Shown here one piece after another: positions 36,970 through 45,747 of a stretch of DNA of 64,000 bases. The DNA is from Acinetobacter sp. ANC 4805. Lineage in GTDB: Bacteria; Pseudomonadota; Gammaproteobacteria; Pseudomonadales; Moraxellaceae. The position numbers and the translations under genes were made by a program. How positions within the stretch are numbered: position 1 is the stretch's first letter; every line of letters starts with the position of its first letter. Where the stretch lies: contig NZ_JAKZGD010000001.1 in assembly GCF_022549495.1 (NCBI RefSeq), positions 434,001 through 498,000 of the forward strand. The letters run 5' to 3'. The notes beneath the pieces were generated by a model. That model was not told the DNA's origin and made no database searches. It saw only the letters and a program-made list of their open reading frames with translations.

Positions 36970-37559
36970 AGAGCGCTCACTCGATAAATTGCGACTTCAC
37001 CAAATAGGTTCGGCATATGCTTGCTGAGCACACTACCTTGTTGGTCACCATTAACGGCAAGTCGATTAATAATTTTAATCCGATTCTCAGCACATAAGGC
37101 TTCAAAGTCTCGGAAAGTACATAAATGAATATTCGGGGTGTTATACCACATATAGGGTAAAGCTTCCGAAACAGGCATTTTTCCTTTTATTGCAAGAAAA
37201 GAACGAGTCTTCCAATACGCAAAGTTTGGAAAGGTAATAATTGCCTGTTTACCAACACGCACCATATCCCGTAATAATACATCGGGTGCATCTACTGCTT
37301 GCAAAGCTTGTGCCATGACCACAGAATCAAAAGATTGGTCGGCAAAACGGCTTAAACCTAAGTTTAAGTCCTGTTGAATAATATTTAACCCCCGACTGAT
37401 GGCAATTGCAATCTTTTCTTGATCAATTTCTAAGCCATAAGCACGAATATTGTGCTGTTTGCTCATATGAGCAAGCAATTCGCCATCACCACAGCCTAGG
37501 TCTAATACGCTAGAGTTCGGGCTGATCCATTTTTCAGCGAGTCGTTGATCTATACGCAT
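36966..37559 (-). CDS. metW: Methionine biosynthesis protein MetW
   Basis: MetW is a SAM-binding methyltransferase-fold protein that works with MetX in methionine synthesis; its exact reaction is not settled. The 197-residue protein has VLDLGCGDGELLAHM, the SAM-binding motif I, at about 19-33, and GLEIDQEKIAIAISRG, QDLNLGLSRFADQSFD and PNFAYWKTRSFLAIKGKMP as family segments. Its start overlaps the metX stop by one base (TAATG), the usual coupling. Confidence 0.9.
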   Translation of the reverse strand: MRIDQRLAEKWISPNSSVLDLGCGDGELLAHMSKQHNIRAYGLEIDQEKIAIAISRGLNIIQQDLNLGLSRFADQSFDSVVMAQALQAVDAPDVLLRDMVRVGKQAIITFPNFAYWKTRSFLAIKGKMPVSEALPYMWYNTPNIHLCTFRDFEALCAENRIKIINRLAVNGDQQGSVLSKHMPNLFGEVAIYRVSAL

Positions 37560-38719
37560 TAGTGCTGCTCCTGCGGTGTAGCTTGTAACTGTTGTTCTCC
37601 ACCTAAAAATGCACGTAGTGTTTTTACATATAGTGGGATAGGGAATAAGAACGAGTCATGACCTTGTTCAGCATCAATGTCTAAATAGCTGACAGGTTTA
37701 TGATTATCAATCAAAGCATCCACGATTTCTTGTGAACGACTTGGGCTAAAACGCCAGTCAGTGGTAAAGGAAACCACTAAAAATTTGCATTTCGGCTGAC
37801 TCATGGCTTTGGTCAATGAATGCTCATATTCACGAGAGGGATCAAAGTAATCCAATGCCTTGGTCATAATCAAGTAGGTATTTGCATCAAAATTACGGCT
37901 AAATTGTTCGCCTTGGTAACGCAAATAACTTTCGACTTGGAATTCGACATCAAAACCATACATAAATTTGCCCGATTTTAAATCACGACCAAATTTTTGT
38001 TTCATGGCTTCTTCAGACAGATACGTGATATGACCGACCATACGTGCCAAAATTAAACCACGTTTCGGGTAACTATCATTTTCTAAATAACGCCCATGAT
38101 GAAAATCAGGGTCAGACAGAATGGATTGGCGAGCAACCTCATTGAAGGCAATATTTTGTGCAGAAAGCTTTGGCGCACTGGCAATAATCACACATTTATT
38201 TAAACGATCAGCATAGTCCAAAGACCATTGTAAAGCCTGCATGCCCCCTAATGAACCGCCAATAATGGCATACCAAACCTCAATTCCTAATACATCTGAC
38301 AGCATCGCTTGGGTTTTGACCCAGTCACGAACTGTGACTAATGGAAAATCTGGGCCATACGGTCGGTTTTCATTTTCAGGGTTAGGTGAGGTCGGTCCTG
38401 TTGAACCATTACAGCCACCAATATTATTTAAAGAAACAATAAAGAAGTGATTGGTGTCAATGGCTTTTCCTGGACCAATACAACTGTCCCACCAGCCTGC
38501 TTTTTTATCATCTTCATGATGATAACCCGCAGCATGATGATGCCCTGATAATGCATGACAAATCAGGATTGCATTGGATTTATCTGCATTGAGTGTTCCA
38601 TAGGTTTCAACCATTAGATCGAAGCGTGGCAAAATACGCCCACATTCAAGATGTAATGGTTGCTCAAATTGAAATTTTTGTGGTGTGACTAAACCCACTG
38701 AATCCGATGGAAAAGACAC
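37559..38719 (-). CDS. metX: Homoserine O-acyltransferase MetX
   Basis: MetX acylates homoserine at the start of methionine synthesis; the acyl donor (acetyl- or succinyl-CoA) cannot be decided from what I can see. The 386-residue alpha/beta-hydrolase has the nucleophile elbow [13 protein letters not shown], the [17 protein letters not shown] substrate loop, [16 protein letters not shown] carrying the aspartate, and the final [10 protein letters not shown] histidine. This forms a complete Ser-Asp-His triad. An 8-bp hairpin (38746-38766) lies in the untranslated leader. It is the first gene of metX-metW-Sel1. Confidence 0.93.
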   Translation of the reverse strand: MSFPSDSVGLVTPQKFQFEQPLHLECGRILPRFDLMVETYGTLNADKSNAILICHALSGHHHAAGYHHEDDKKAGWWDSCIGPGKAIDTNHFFIVSLNNIGGCNGSTGPTSPNPENENRPYGPDFPLVTVRDWVKTQAMLSDVLGIEVWYAIIGGSLGGMQALQWSLDYADRLNKCVIIASAPKLSAQNIAFNEVARQSILSDPDFHHGRYLENDSYPKRGLILARMVGHITYLSEEAMKQKFGRDLKSGKFMYGFDVEFQVESYLRYQGEQFSRNFDANTYLIMTKALDYFDPSREYEHSLTKAMSQPKCKFLVVSFTTDWRFSPSRSQEIVDALIDNHKPVSYLDIDAEQGHDSFLFPIPLYVKTLRAFLGGEQQLQATPQEQH

Positions 38720-38745
38720 TGTAATGATTCGCCTTATATTTAAAG

Positions 38746-38766
38746 TCCCTCTTAATAAAAGAGGGA
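38746..38766 (-). other. Hairpin in the metX leader
   Basis: TCCCTCTT (38746-38753) and AAGAGGGA (38759-38766) form a perfect 8-bp stem with a 5-base loop, about 27 bases before the metX ATG. It lacks the consensus features of a SAM riboswitch, so I describe it only as a leader hairpin. Confidence 0.45.
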
Positions 38767-38791
38767 TTTAGGAGGATTTGGAAAATAAATA

Positions 38792-38817
38792 AAAGGATAC
38801 CAATTCAGGTATCCTTT
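38792..38817 (-). terminator. Terminator of leuA
   Basis: AAAGGATACC (38792-38801) pairs perfectly with GGTATCCTTT (38808-38817) around AATTCA. Read leftwards it is followed by a T-rich tract (TTTATTTATTTTCC). It ends leuA and separates it from metX. Confidence 0.85.
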
Positions 38818-38855
38818 CCAAAGTCATTTTTTCTGATATTACAACTCAGCTTTAC

Positions 38856-40553
38856 TTAGACTGCGGCAGCCGCAACTTGCTCAGTTGTCAGTACACCTTG
38901 CTCAATCAAGCGGTTGGTACATGCAATAATCGCTTCGATTGATGACGTTACAATGTTGTCATGAATCCCTGCACCAAATGCGCTCTTACCCGTGCCTTTG
39001 ACTTGAAGTTCAATCAATGCAAGTGCTTTGGCATTCGCCCCAGAACTGATACTGCGCTCTTCATAGTTTAAGACATCAATTGGTAATTGTAATGCATCTA
39101 ACATTGCCGAGATTGGACCATTGCCTTCGCCGTGTAAACGTTGGATTTGACCATCAATCTCAATGTCTAATTCAATGATTTGTTTGCCATCAATATCAGA
39201 CAATTGATAATGTTTTGTTTGGTAATGACTATTTTTCACATCCACATACGTATTTTGGAATAAAGTCCAAATTTCATGGGCGTTGATTTCTGTGCCATTT
39301 TCATCGGTATATTGCTGTACGATTTGGCTGAATTCAATTTGAACACGGCGTGGTAATGCCACGTTGTAATTTGATTCTAATAAGTATGCGATACCACCTT
39401 TACCTGATTGGCTATTCACACGGATCACCGCATCATAGTCACGACCTAAATCTTTAGGGTCGATTGGTAAGTATGGCATATCCCAGATTTCTTCATTTTT
39501 CTGGAACTCAAAACCTTTTTTAATCGCATCTTGGTGTGAACCAGAAAACGCAGTAAAGACCAAGTCACCTGCATATGGATGACGAGGGTGTACAGGTAAA
39601 CCTGTGCATTCTTCAACGGTTGCAATCACTTCATTGATATTTGAGAAGTCTAAGTTAGGTGCTACACCTTGGGTATACATATTCAAGGCAATTGCAGCAA
39701 CGTCGACGTTACCTGTACGTTCACCATTACCAAACACACAACCCTCGACACGGTCTGCACCTGCCATGATTGCCAATTCAGAGGCGGCGATACCACAACC
39801 ACGGTCATTATGACAGTGAACTGAGATAATCACGCCATCGCGACGTGCCAAGTTACGGTGCATCCATTCTATTTGATCGGCATAGACATTTGGTGTTGAA
39901 ACTTCGACCGTCGCAGGCAAGTTCAAGATGACTTTATTGGTCGGTGAAGCTTCCCAAATTTCAGTGACTGCATCACAGACATCTTTGGCAACTTCTAATT
40001 CTGTTGCAGAAAAACATTCTGGGCTGTATTGGAAAATCCAGTCGGTTGCAGGATATTGCGCTGCATACTCTTTCACTTTATTGGCTGCATTAATGGCAAG
40101 TTGTTTTGCGCCGTTTGCATCCACATTCAATACTTTTTGACGGAAGGTGGGTGAGTTAGAGTTATAGATATGTACAATCGCACGTTTAGCATCAACCAAC
40201 GCTTCAAAAGTACGTGCAATCAAATGATCACGTGCTTGGACTAAAACCTCGATATACACATCGTCAGGAATCAAATCTTCTTCAATCAATTTACGCGTAA
40301 AATCGAAGTCAATTTGTGAAGCAGATGGGAAACCAATTTCAATGTGTTTGAAGCCGATACCGACCAACATTTTGAACATTTTTAATTTTTGATCCATATT
40401 CATCGGTTCAAAAATCGCTTGGTTACCGTCACGAAGGTCGGTGCTCATCCAAATCGGCGCTTGGTTAATTTCATTATTTGGCCATTGGCGATCTGGTAAA
40501 TCCACACGTTGATACATACGGCGGTATTTTTTGCTTGGGTCAGCCAACATCAT
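38856..40553 (-). CDS. leuA: 2-isopropylmalate synthase
   Basis: LeuA condenses acetyl-CoA with 2-oxoisovalerate, the first step of leucine synthesis, and is feedback-inhibited by leucine. The 565-residue length is that of the long LeuA type. The catalytic domain starts WMSTDLRDGNQAIFEPMN and contains the metal-binding HCHNDRGCGIAASELA; NGERTGNVDVAAIALN is also diagnostic. The C-terminal regulatory domain (about 440-565) ends IEAIIACTNRLIEQGV. It is a single-gene unit. A leucine-rich leader ORF lies upstream (40686-40769), suggesting transcription attenuation. Confidence 0.94.
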   Translation of the reverse strand: MMLADPSKKYRRMYQRVDLPDRQWPNNEINQAPIWMSTDLRDGNQAIFEPMNMDQKLKMFKMLVGIGFKHIEIGFPSASQIDFDFTRKLIEEDLIPDDVYIEVLVQARDHLIARTFEALVDAKRAIVHIYNSNSPTFRQKVLNVDANGAKQLAINAANKVKEYAAQYPATDWIFQYSPECFSATELEVAKDVCDAVTEIWEASPTNKVILNLPATVEVSTPNVYADQIEWMHRNLARRDGVIISVHCHNDRGCGIAASELAIMAGADRVEGCVFGNGERTGNVDVAAIALNMYTQGVAPNLDFSNINEVIATVEECTGLPVHPRHPYAGDLVFTAFSGSHQDAIKKGFEFQKNEEIWDMPYLPIDPKDLGRDYDAVIRVNSQSGKGGIAYLLESNYNVALPRRVQIEFSQIVQQYTDENGTEINAHEIWTLFQNTYVDVKNSHYQTKHYQLSDIDGKQIIELDIEIDGQIQRLHGEGNGPISAMLDALQLPIDVLNYEERSISSGANAKALALIELQVKGTGKSAFGAGIHDNIVTSSIEAIIACTNRLIEQGVLTTEQVAAAAV

Positions 40554-40954
40554 GAGATAACTCCTTGTTATAGCTTGGGTTGCAAATTCAGATTAAATGC
40601 AACGTGCTATAAATATATATGGTGTCTATAAGAATCAATTTAAAGCGAATAAGGGATTGAATACCTAAAAATTAGGTTAAAAAATTTATACGCGCGCAAG
40701 GCGCAGCATCAGCAGTGCATGACGATGGTTTGAATAAGACGAAGAGCTAAAGCCGTGATTTATTTTCATTATCTACCATTCAAATGCGTTATTCGGTTGT
40801 GCAGTGATATGAGTCACCTAATAGACATCAGTCTAGGTGAAAATACAAGCGACTGCAAAGGTCTGTAACTTATTTTAATTCGAATGGATGGAAAATATTT
40901 CCCTATTTTTTGCGTAATAGTGAAAAATGAAGAAAATATTTTCCGTAAATACCC
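40554..40954. other. leuA leader and intergenic region
   Basis: Beyond the leader ORF, this 401-base stretch contains several paired segments. ACCTAA-AAA-TTAGGT (40663-40677) lies between the leader ORF and leuA. A self-complementary GCGC-CTT-GCGC segment overlaps the leader codons for leucine and is followed on the minus strand by six Ts (40679-40684). GGAAAATATTT (40890-40900) and AAATATTTTCC (40934-40944) are perfect complements 33 bases apart, downstream of the lldD-like stop. The AGGAG before leuA is its ribosome binding site. I see no other gene here. Confidence 0.5.
40686..40769 (-). CDS. leuL: leu leader peptide (candidate attenuator ORF)
   Basis: The minus strand has a 27-residue ORF that ends in HALLMLRLARV, with four leucine codons (CTG, CTG, CTG, CTT) in six positions, 132 bases before the leuA ATG. 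Clustered codons for the end product just ahead of its first biosynthetic gene are the hallmark of attenuation by ribosome stalling. The GC-rich terminator candidate overlaps the leucine codons and is followed by six Ts. The ribosome binding site is weak. It has not been compared with other Acinetobacter genomes here. Confidence 0.68.
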   Translation of the reverse strand: MKINHGFSSSSYSNHRHALLMLRLARV

Positions 40955-42058
40955 TTAGATTCGATAAATGTAGTCTTGGTTAATGTCTTTTATGGTTGCT
41001 GTTCCCATGAGTGCCATCGTAATTTCGAATTCTTCTTTTAACATCCGTATGACATGCGCTACACCGAGTGCGCCTGCTGTTGCTAAACCATAAATGTAGG
41101 GACGACCAATCAATACAGCATTTGCACCTAAGGCAATTGCTTTGAACACATCCGTTCCACGTCGAATACCACCATCGAATAGTACAGGATAATCAGCAGG
41201 AACAATTGCTCTGATTTTTTCTAATGCAATTAAGGGGGAGATGGTGGTATCAACGATACGTCCACCATGATTTGAAACGATGATTCCTGCAACACCATAA
41301 TCAAGTGCTTTCTGAGCATCAGCAGGGTGTAAAATTCCTTTTAAAATAACGGGTAATTGGGTATTTGCAATGACCCATGCAATATCAGACCACTTTGGCG
41401 CGATTTGCATTAAACCTTGAAACAACTGACTTTCGGATGGAGATACATCAGGAAAACTCAGGTGTGTAGGCGTATGTGGGTGCTGCATATCTTTAGGTAA
41501 TTGGAAGAATAATTTGCGTTCTCGATCTCGAATACCAACATGTGGAGCATCGACGGTGATGACCAGTGCGCGATAACCTGATTGTTCAGCTTGTTTGATT
41601 AAAGCCGATGATTTTTCTCGAGAACCCTGCCAATAAAGCTGAAACCATTTATATGGATTATGGTGCGTGAGTTCATCCATTGCGGTATTACTAAAAGTAC
41701 TGAGGATGATATTACTCTGCATCACTTCGGCAGCAAGGGCAGAAGCAGCCTCTGCTTGTGGGTGAAAAAGTGCTTGATGACCAATCGGTGCTAAAAAAAT
41801 AGGATGAGGATATTCCAAACCAAATAAATGAAAACGGGTATTCCCCTGTGTTAAATCATTTAAATGTCTCGGAATTAGTTGAATATTTTGAAATTGCTGG
41901 CAATTATTTTGCACACTAAGTTCATGCATTGCACCGCCATTTAAATATCCCCACACATCTTCAGGCACATGCCGTTGAGCTTGTTGTTGATAGTCGTGAA
42001 TGGTTTGAATATATGCCGGAATCGCATCTAATGGTGCTAATGGTCTGTGCTGAGACAT
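40955..42058 (-). CDS. FMN-dependent alpha-hydroxy acid dehydrogenase/oxidase (LldD-like)
   Basis: The family oxidises L-2-hydroxy acids such as lactate, glycolate or mandelate using FMN. With the start overlapping the piuC stop (TAATG at 42056-42060) the protein has 367 residues. FLAPIGHQALFHPQAEAAS begins the barrel, VITVDAPHVGIRDRERK follows, the active-site histidine is in IIVSNHGGR, and LFDGGIRRGTDVFKAIALGA with IGRPYIYG closes it. It is tied to the iron genes piuC and piuA, which is unusual for a lactate enzyme; a related arrangement exists in other Acinetobacter by recollection only. Substrate is unknown. Confidence 0.85.
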   Translation of the reverse strand: MSQHRPLAPLDAIPAYIQTIHDYQQQAQRHVPEDVWGYLNGGAMHELSVQNNCQQFQNIQLIPRHLNDLTQGNTRFHLFGLEYPHPIFLAPIGHQALFHPQAEAASALAAEVMQSNIILSTFSNTAMDELTHHNPYKWFQLYWQGSREKSSALIKQAEQSGYRALVITVDAPHVGIRDRERKLFFQLPKDMQHPHTPTHLSFPDVSPSESQLFQGLMQIAPKWSDIAWVIANTQLPVILKGILHPADAQKALDYGVAGIIVSNHGGRIVDTTISPLIALEKIRAIVPADYPVLFDGGIRRGTDVFKAIALGANAVLIGRPYIYGLATAGALGVAHVIRMLKEEFEITMALMGTATIKDINQDYIYRI

Positions 42059-42741
42059 TATAAATTGCCCCATTGTCTTAATAAATTATGATAATGACTG
42101 GTCAAGCTCACAACTTCTTCGGTGTCTCCCAATTGTTGTCTGAGTTTGATAATGGTCATATCGAGATTAAAGAGCATGGTTCGCTGCCAGTCATCTTTCA
42201 CCATACTTTGAATCCAAGTAAAAGCCGCAATTCGGCTGCCTTGAGTCACTGGTTCAACGCGATGTAAACTGGTTGCTGGATAGACAATTGCGTCTCCTGC
42301 ATCAAGCTTAACTTCATGGCTGCCATAGGTATCTTCGATGACTAATTCACCACCTTCATATTCATCAGGTTCAGATAAGAAAACGGTAATAGAGACATCG
42401 GTACGAATCATTTGCCCAGTTTTTGTTGAATATTGAATTGCATTATCAACATGATTGCCATAGTTACCTTGACTTTGGTAACAGTTAAACATAGGCGATA
42501 AAATATGCTGGGGGAGAGCCGCTGAGCGAAGCAGTAAGTTTTGTTGTAAGGCATTTAAAACACGATGGCTGATTGAAGGATATACATCACTATGCACATC
42601 AATTTGTAAATTGTTTTTAATTTGTTGAGCTTGTTGTCCCGCACTTTGGATACCATTGACCCAGACTGATGCTTGTTGTATTTGTTGGCGTAGTTCAGCA
42701 ACTTGTTGTTTATTTAGGACTTCGGGGATATGCAACATCAT
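42058..42741 (-). CDS. piuC: PKHD-type Fe(II)/2-oxoglutarate dioxygenase (PiuC/YbiX)
   Basis: The protein has 227 residues. The iron ligands are visible: His97-X-Asp99 (HVD in YGNHVDNAI) and His160 (SLHRVEP), with Arg170 in QGSRIAAF placed to bind 2-oxoglutarate. This is the HXD...H facial triad. The YbiX/PiuC family is found beside catecholate siderophore receptors across gammaproteobacteria; its substrate is unknown. It follows piuA by 97 bases containing a terminator-like hairpin, so its expression level may be lower than that of piuA. ATG at 42738 is an alternative start. Confidence 0.88.
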   Translation of the reverse strand: MMLHIPEVLNKQQVAELRQQIQQASVWVNGIQSAGQQAQQIKNNLQIDVHSDVYPSISHRVLNALQQNLLLRSAALPQHILSPMFNCYQSQGNYGNHVDNAIQYSTKTGQMIRTDVSITVFLSEPDEYEGGELVIEDTYGSHEVKLDAGDAIVYPATSLHRVEPVTQGSRIAAFTWIQSMVKDDWQRTMLFNLDMTIIKLRQQLGDTEEVVSLTSHYHNLLRQWGNL

Positions 42742-42763
42742 ATTTAAAATCTTCCAAAAAAAT

Positions 42764-42800
42764 ACAGCCTGTCGAAAGTATAACTTTTCTGACAGGCTGT
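42764..42800 (-). terminator. Terminator-like hairpin between piuA and piuC
   Basis: ACAGCCTGTC (42764-42773) pairs perfectly with GACAGGCTGT (42791-42800), and GAAAG/CTTTTC extends the stem inward. On the minus strand seven Ts follow. It lies in the piuA-piuC gap and may attenuate readthrough into piuC rather than stop it fully. Confidence 0.7.
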
Positions 42801-42804
42801 TTTC

Positions 42805-42834
42805 ATGTGTTAAATCATTAATGATTTAACACAT
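42805..42834. repeat. 30-base perfect palindrome next to the piuA stop
   Basis: The sequence 42805-42834 is a perfect palindrome with arms ATGTGTTAAATCATT and its complement. As RNA it would form a long AT-rich hairpin five bases from the piuA stop codon. It precedes the stronger terminator-like hairpin, so the two form a tandem. It could stabilise the piuA mRNA 3' end. Confidence 0.7.
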
Positions 42835-42838
42835 CGAT

Positions 42839-45274
42839 TTAGAACTTATAGTTGAAGCTGAGCGCCGCTGAACGTGGTTGACCAAGAACGAGACGGCTAC
42901 CGCCACCATTTAATGTGCTGATATAGTCTTTATCTGCAAGGTTATAGACGTTTAAAGTCATTGATGCATTTTTGTTAAAGGTATAGGCAGCCATTGCATC
43001 AAATACCACATAAGATGGAATAGTTGGCATCACTACAGGTGTTGCACTATTGGTAATCAAACGTTTTTGTTCATCTACATAACGTGCACCAATACCTGCT
43101 TTAAAGCCAGCAACGCTATATGTTGTCCACAAAGAAGCAGTCCAATCTGGCGACCAACGAACGCCATCGGTATATGTCCATGTTTTGGTTGTAGAGTTAT
43201 AGGTCTGCTGATTTTCCTGTTCTGTGTTCATATAAGCAACACCAGCAGAGACATTCCATGCACGTGTAATTTGTCCAACAGCACCAAGTTCTAAGCCTTT
43301 AACCGTTATTTTACCTTCAGGAATATACGTTAAACTGATTGGATCTTGAGTGATTTGGTTTTCATTCTCTGTATGGTAAGCCGCGGCAGTTAAAATGATT
43401 TTATCGTCATTTAAAACCCATTTGGTTCCAATCTCATAATGATGTGTTTCTTGAGGTTTGGTTGATGGGTTGTTGGTTACAGCATTGACTGAATTTGAAG
43501 CACTACTTAATACAAAGCCCGTTCCTGGAGGGGTTAATGATTTAGCATAAGATGCATAAACACTACTTTCGGTTGTTGGTTTAAATACACCACCGAGTTT
43601 CCAGCTAACCAAGGTATCATGTACTTTTAAATTTGTTTGTACTTCTGTAATTTCAGATGTCGTTGAATTCGTATTTACTTCGAGTGCATCATATTGAGTA
43701 TCAAAATAATCGACACGAACACCACCATTTAACTGGAAACGTTCACCAAATTTGAGTGTGTCAAACAAATAAAGTGCCGCTGTATCCGTTTGTGCGTCTG
43801 TATATCCGCCTGTGTAAACCAAATCAGGTAATACTGTATCTTGGTTTGGGTTGTATAAATTGGCAGCTGGAATGGTTGGGGCTACCTGACCTGGTATTTG
43901 TACATTACGAGTCTTGTTGTACTGCTGTTCTTGTAATAGCTCTAAACCAGCAACAATATTATGCTCAATGTCACCTGTTTTTACATTGATATTCAATGTG
44001 CTTTGGTTCGCAAGTATTTTATTGGTTTGATCTAAGCCTTGGCGGGTGCGAGCAACTGTAAAAGTATCTGGGTTAGATAAATCAAGGGTCTTATAATTAA
44101 ATTTATAGCTATAAGTTTTATCTGCATTCACTGTGACATTTACAGATGGAACTGTAATCGCATTGACTCCAGTCAATACACGTTCCATTTCAGTTTTACC
44201 AAAACGTGAAATATTGGTGAATTTGATATTTTCAGAGAGGTCACTTTCAATTTTTGCAGAGACCATATTGGCTGTAATATCTTCATGATCATTAACATTG
44301 CCGTAGAAATTGGTACGGTCAACTGCAGATGCTTTTGCTAAAGCCGCATTAATTTTCTTTGCATCCGCTGAGTTGTTAATATCTGCTCGAATTGTATCTC
44401 TTAATGTTTTGTCTTTAGAGTCAAAAGGATACTTGCTATCATATTCATAATTAGATGAATAGCCATAATAGAAACCATCCATACCAATGGTCGGAATACC
44501 ACCATCAGGGATATTATTTTGTTTGATATGTTGTGAATATAGATAGAAGCGTGTGTCAGAATCTAAACCGAAAGCAATAGCTGGTGCGATTGCCCAACCA
44601 TTTTGTTCAATATAGTCACGACCTTCAACACCACCTTGTTGCCCCATAACATTCAAACGTACAGCCGTACTTTCATTGATTGCTTGGTTAATATCGGCAG
44701 CCAAACGGCTATGTTCTGCTGTGTTGTATGTCGCTGAAACTTCGCTGCTGTTTTCTGCATGTGGTAACTTGGTTGATAAGTTGATGTAACCACCTGCACC
44801 ACCACGACCTGCTTCTGCACCAGATGGACCTTTGACCACTTCAATTTGTTCAAGGTTATAAACATCACGGCTAATTGCACCAATGTCACGGATACCATCG
44901 ACATAAATCGAGTTTTTGGTATCAAAACCACGCATTTGGAAAGAATCTCCCGCGCTGGTATTACCATTTTCACCTAACTGTAGGGTAATGCCTGGTGTGT
45001 TACGCAAGGCATCTGTCAGTGAAGTTGCACCTTGTTCTTTTAAAATTTCTTTTTTGATGACACTAATCGTTTGAGGTGTATCAACCAAAGGTTGTGTGTA
45101 CTTTGGTGAACTTACTTTATCCGCTTTATAAGTATTTTCTGCATTCACTTCAATGGTTGGAAGTTTAGCAACATTTTCTTCTTTGGTCGCAGCATGACCA
45201 GCAAAAGGTAAACTTGCAGCAAGTGCAACTAACTGTGTCGTACCAATGTGTTTACGACTTTTAATCTTTGCCAT
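42839..45274 (-). CDS. piuA: TonB-dependent catecholate siderophore receptor (PiuA/Fiu-like)
   Basis: PiuA-type proteins import iron bound to catecholates across the outer membrane, and are entry routes for catechol-bearing siderophore antibiotics. The 811-residue protein has a signal peptide (residues 1-28), then the plug domain (PQTISVIKKEILKEQGATSLTDALRNTPGI region, 65-100, and QIEVVKGPSGAEAGRG) and a 22-strand barrel ending GQPRSAALSFNYKF with the terminal aromatic residue. I infer the Fiu/PiuA branch from the adjacent piuC. A Fur-box-like site precedes it. Confidence 0.9.
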   Translation of the reverse strand: MAKIKSRKHIGTTQLVALAASLPFAGHAATKEENVAKLPTIEVNAENTYKADKVSSPKYTQPLVDTPQTISVIKKEILKEQGATSLTDALRNTPGITLQLGENGNTSAGDSFQMRGFDTKNSIYVDGIRDIGAISRDVYNLEQIEVVKGPSGAEAGRGGAGGYINLSTKLPHAENSSEVSATYNTAEHSRLAADINQAINESTAVRLNVMGQQGGVEGRDYIEQNGWAIAPAIAFGLDSDTRFYLYSQHIKQNNIPDGGIPTIGMDGFYYGYSSNYEYDSKYPFDSKDKTLRDTIRADINNSADAKKINAALAKASAVDRTNFYGNVNDHEDITANMVSAKIESDLSENIKFTNISRFGKTEMERVLTGVNAITVPSVNVTVNADKTYSYKFNYKTLDLSNPDTFTVARTRQGLDQTNKILANQSTLNINVKTGDIEHNIVAGLELLQEQQYNKTRNVQIPGQVAPTIPAANLYNPNQDTVLPDLVYTGGYTDAQTDTAALYLFDTLKFGERFQLNGGVRVDYFDTQYDALEVNTNSTTSEITEVQTNLKVHDTLVSWKLGGVFKPTTESSVYASYAKSLTPPGTGFVLSSASNSVNAVTNNPSTKPQETHHYEIGTKWVLNDDKIILTAAAYHTENENQITQDPISLTYIPEGKITVKGLELGAVGQITRAWNVSAGVAYMNTEQENQQTYNSTTKTWTYTDGVRWSPDWTASLWTTYSVAGFKAGIGARYVDEQKRLITNSATPVVMPTIPSYVVFDAMAAYTFNKNASMTLNVYNLADKDYISTLNGGGSRLVLGQPRSAALSFNYKF

Positions 45275-45390
45275 TGAGAGAACCCCTGAATTGAAGTGAT
45301 GAATGACAGAACTTTAGATCTTGTAAATACTTTTACAAAAAAGCAGTAAAAGTGGATAGATTGTTAAGCTATGTAACAATTTGTGCGAAG

Positions 45391-45409
45391 TCTAATGATA
45401 ATTATTATC
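45391..45409 (-). promoter_or_regulatory. Fur box upstream of piuA
   Basis: The 19 bases beginning TCTAATGATAATT match the Fur consensus GATAATGATAATCATTATC at 16 of 19 positions, with strong internal inverted symmetry. The site lies 117 bases before the piuA ATG. Iron-dependent repression of this receptor is the expected function. Confidence 0.75.
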
Positions 45410-45672
45410 GTTATCAATGGCTTTATCTATTATAGAATGGATTGTATATGCGTAAGTTGTTGATATTTAATATCTAAAAGTATAATTGGTATTAACGATT
45501 CTTATTCGAATGTAAATTAATAATAATGATTGATTTAAATAAGCAATTGTTTTTAAATGAGTAAATTGTAAGTATTAAATTTGTTAAATTATCTTTTTAT
45601 CCATAAGTGATGAGAGCTTAAATATAATTTTTTTGATTTATACGAAAAATAGGGAATTTTGATCATCTAATT

Positions 45673-45700
45673 TTGTATATCTCGAAAGTTGTCATATAAT
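45673..45700 (+). promoter_or_regulatory. Candidate tig promoter
   Basis: TTGTAT (45673-45678, three of six) and a perfect TATAAT (45695-45700) are 16 bases apart, with the tig start codon 47 bases after the -10. The perfect -10 makes this plausible; the -35 is weak. Confidence 0.5.
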
Positions 45701-45747
45701 GTGGCACTTTAAAAAATTGTTACTACTAACTATATATCGAGGAAGCC

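Larger units (their letters stand above)
45275..45747. other. Divergent piuA-tig intergenic region
   Basis: These 473 AT-rich bases contain the Fur-box-like site and the tig promoter, annotated separately. The middle (about 45420-45660) is low-complexity AT-rich sequence with no ORF that I can support. Confidence 0.6.
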
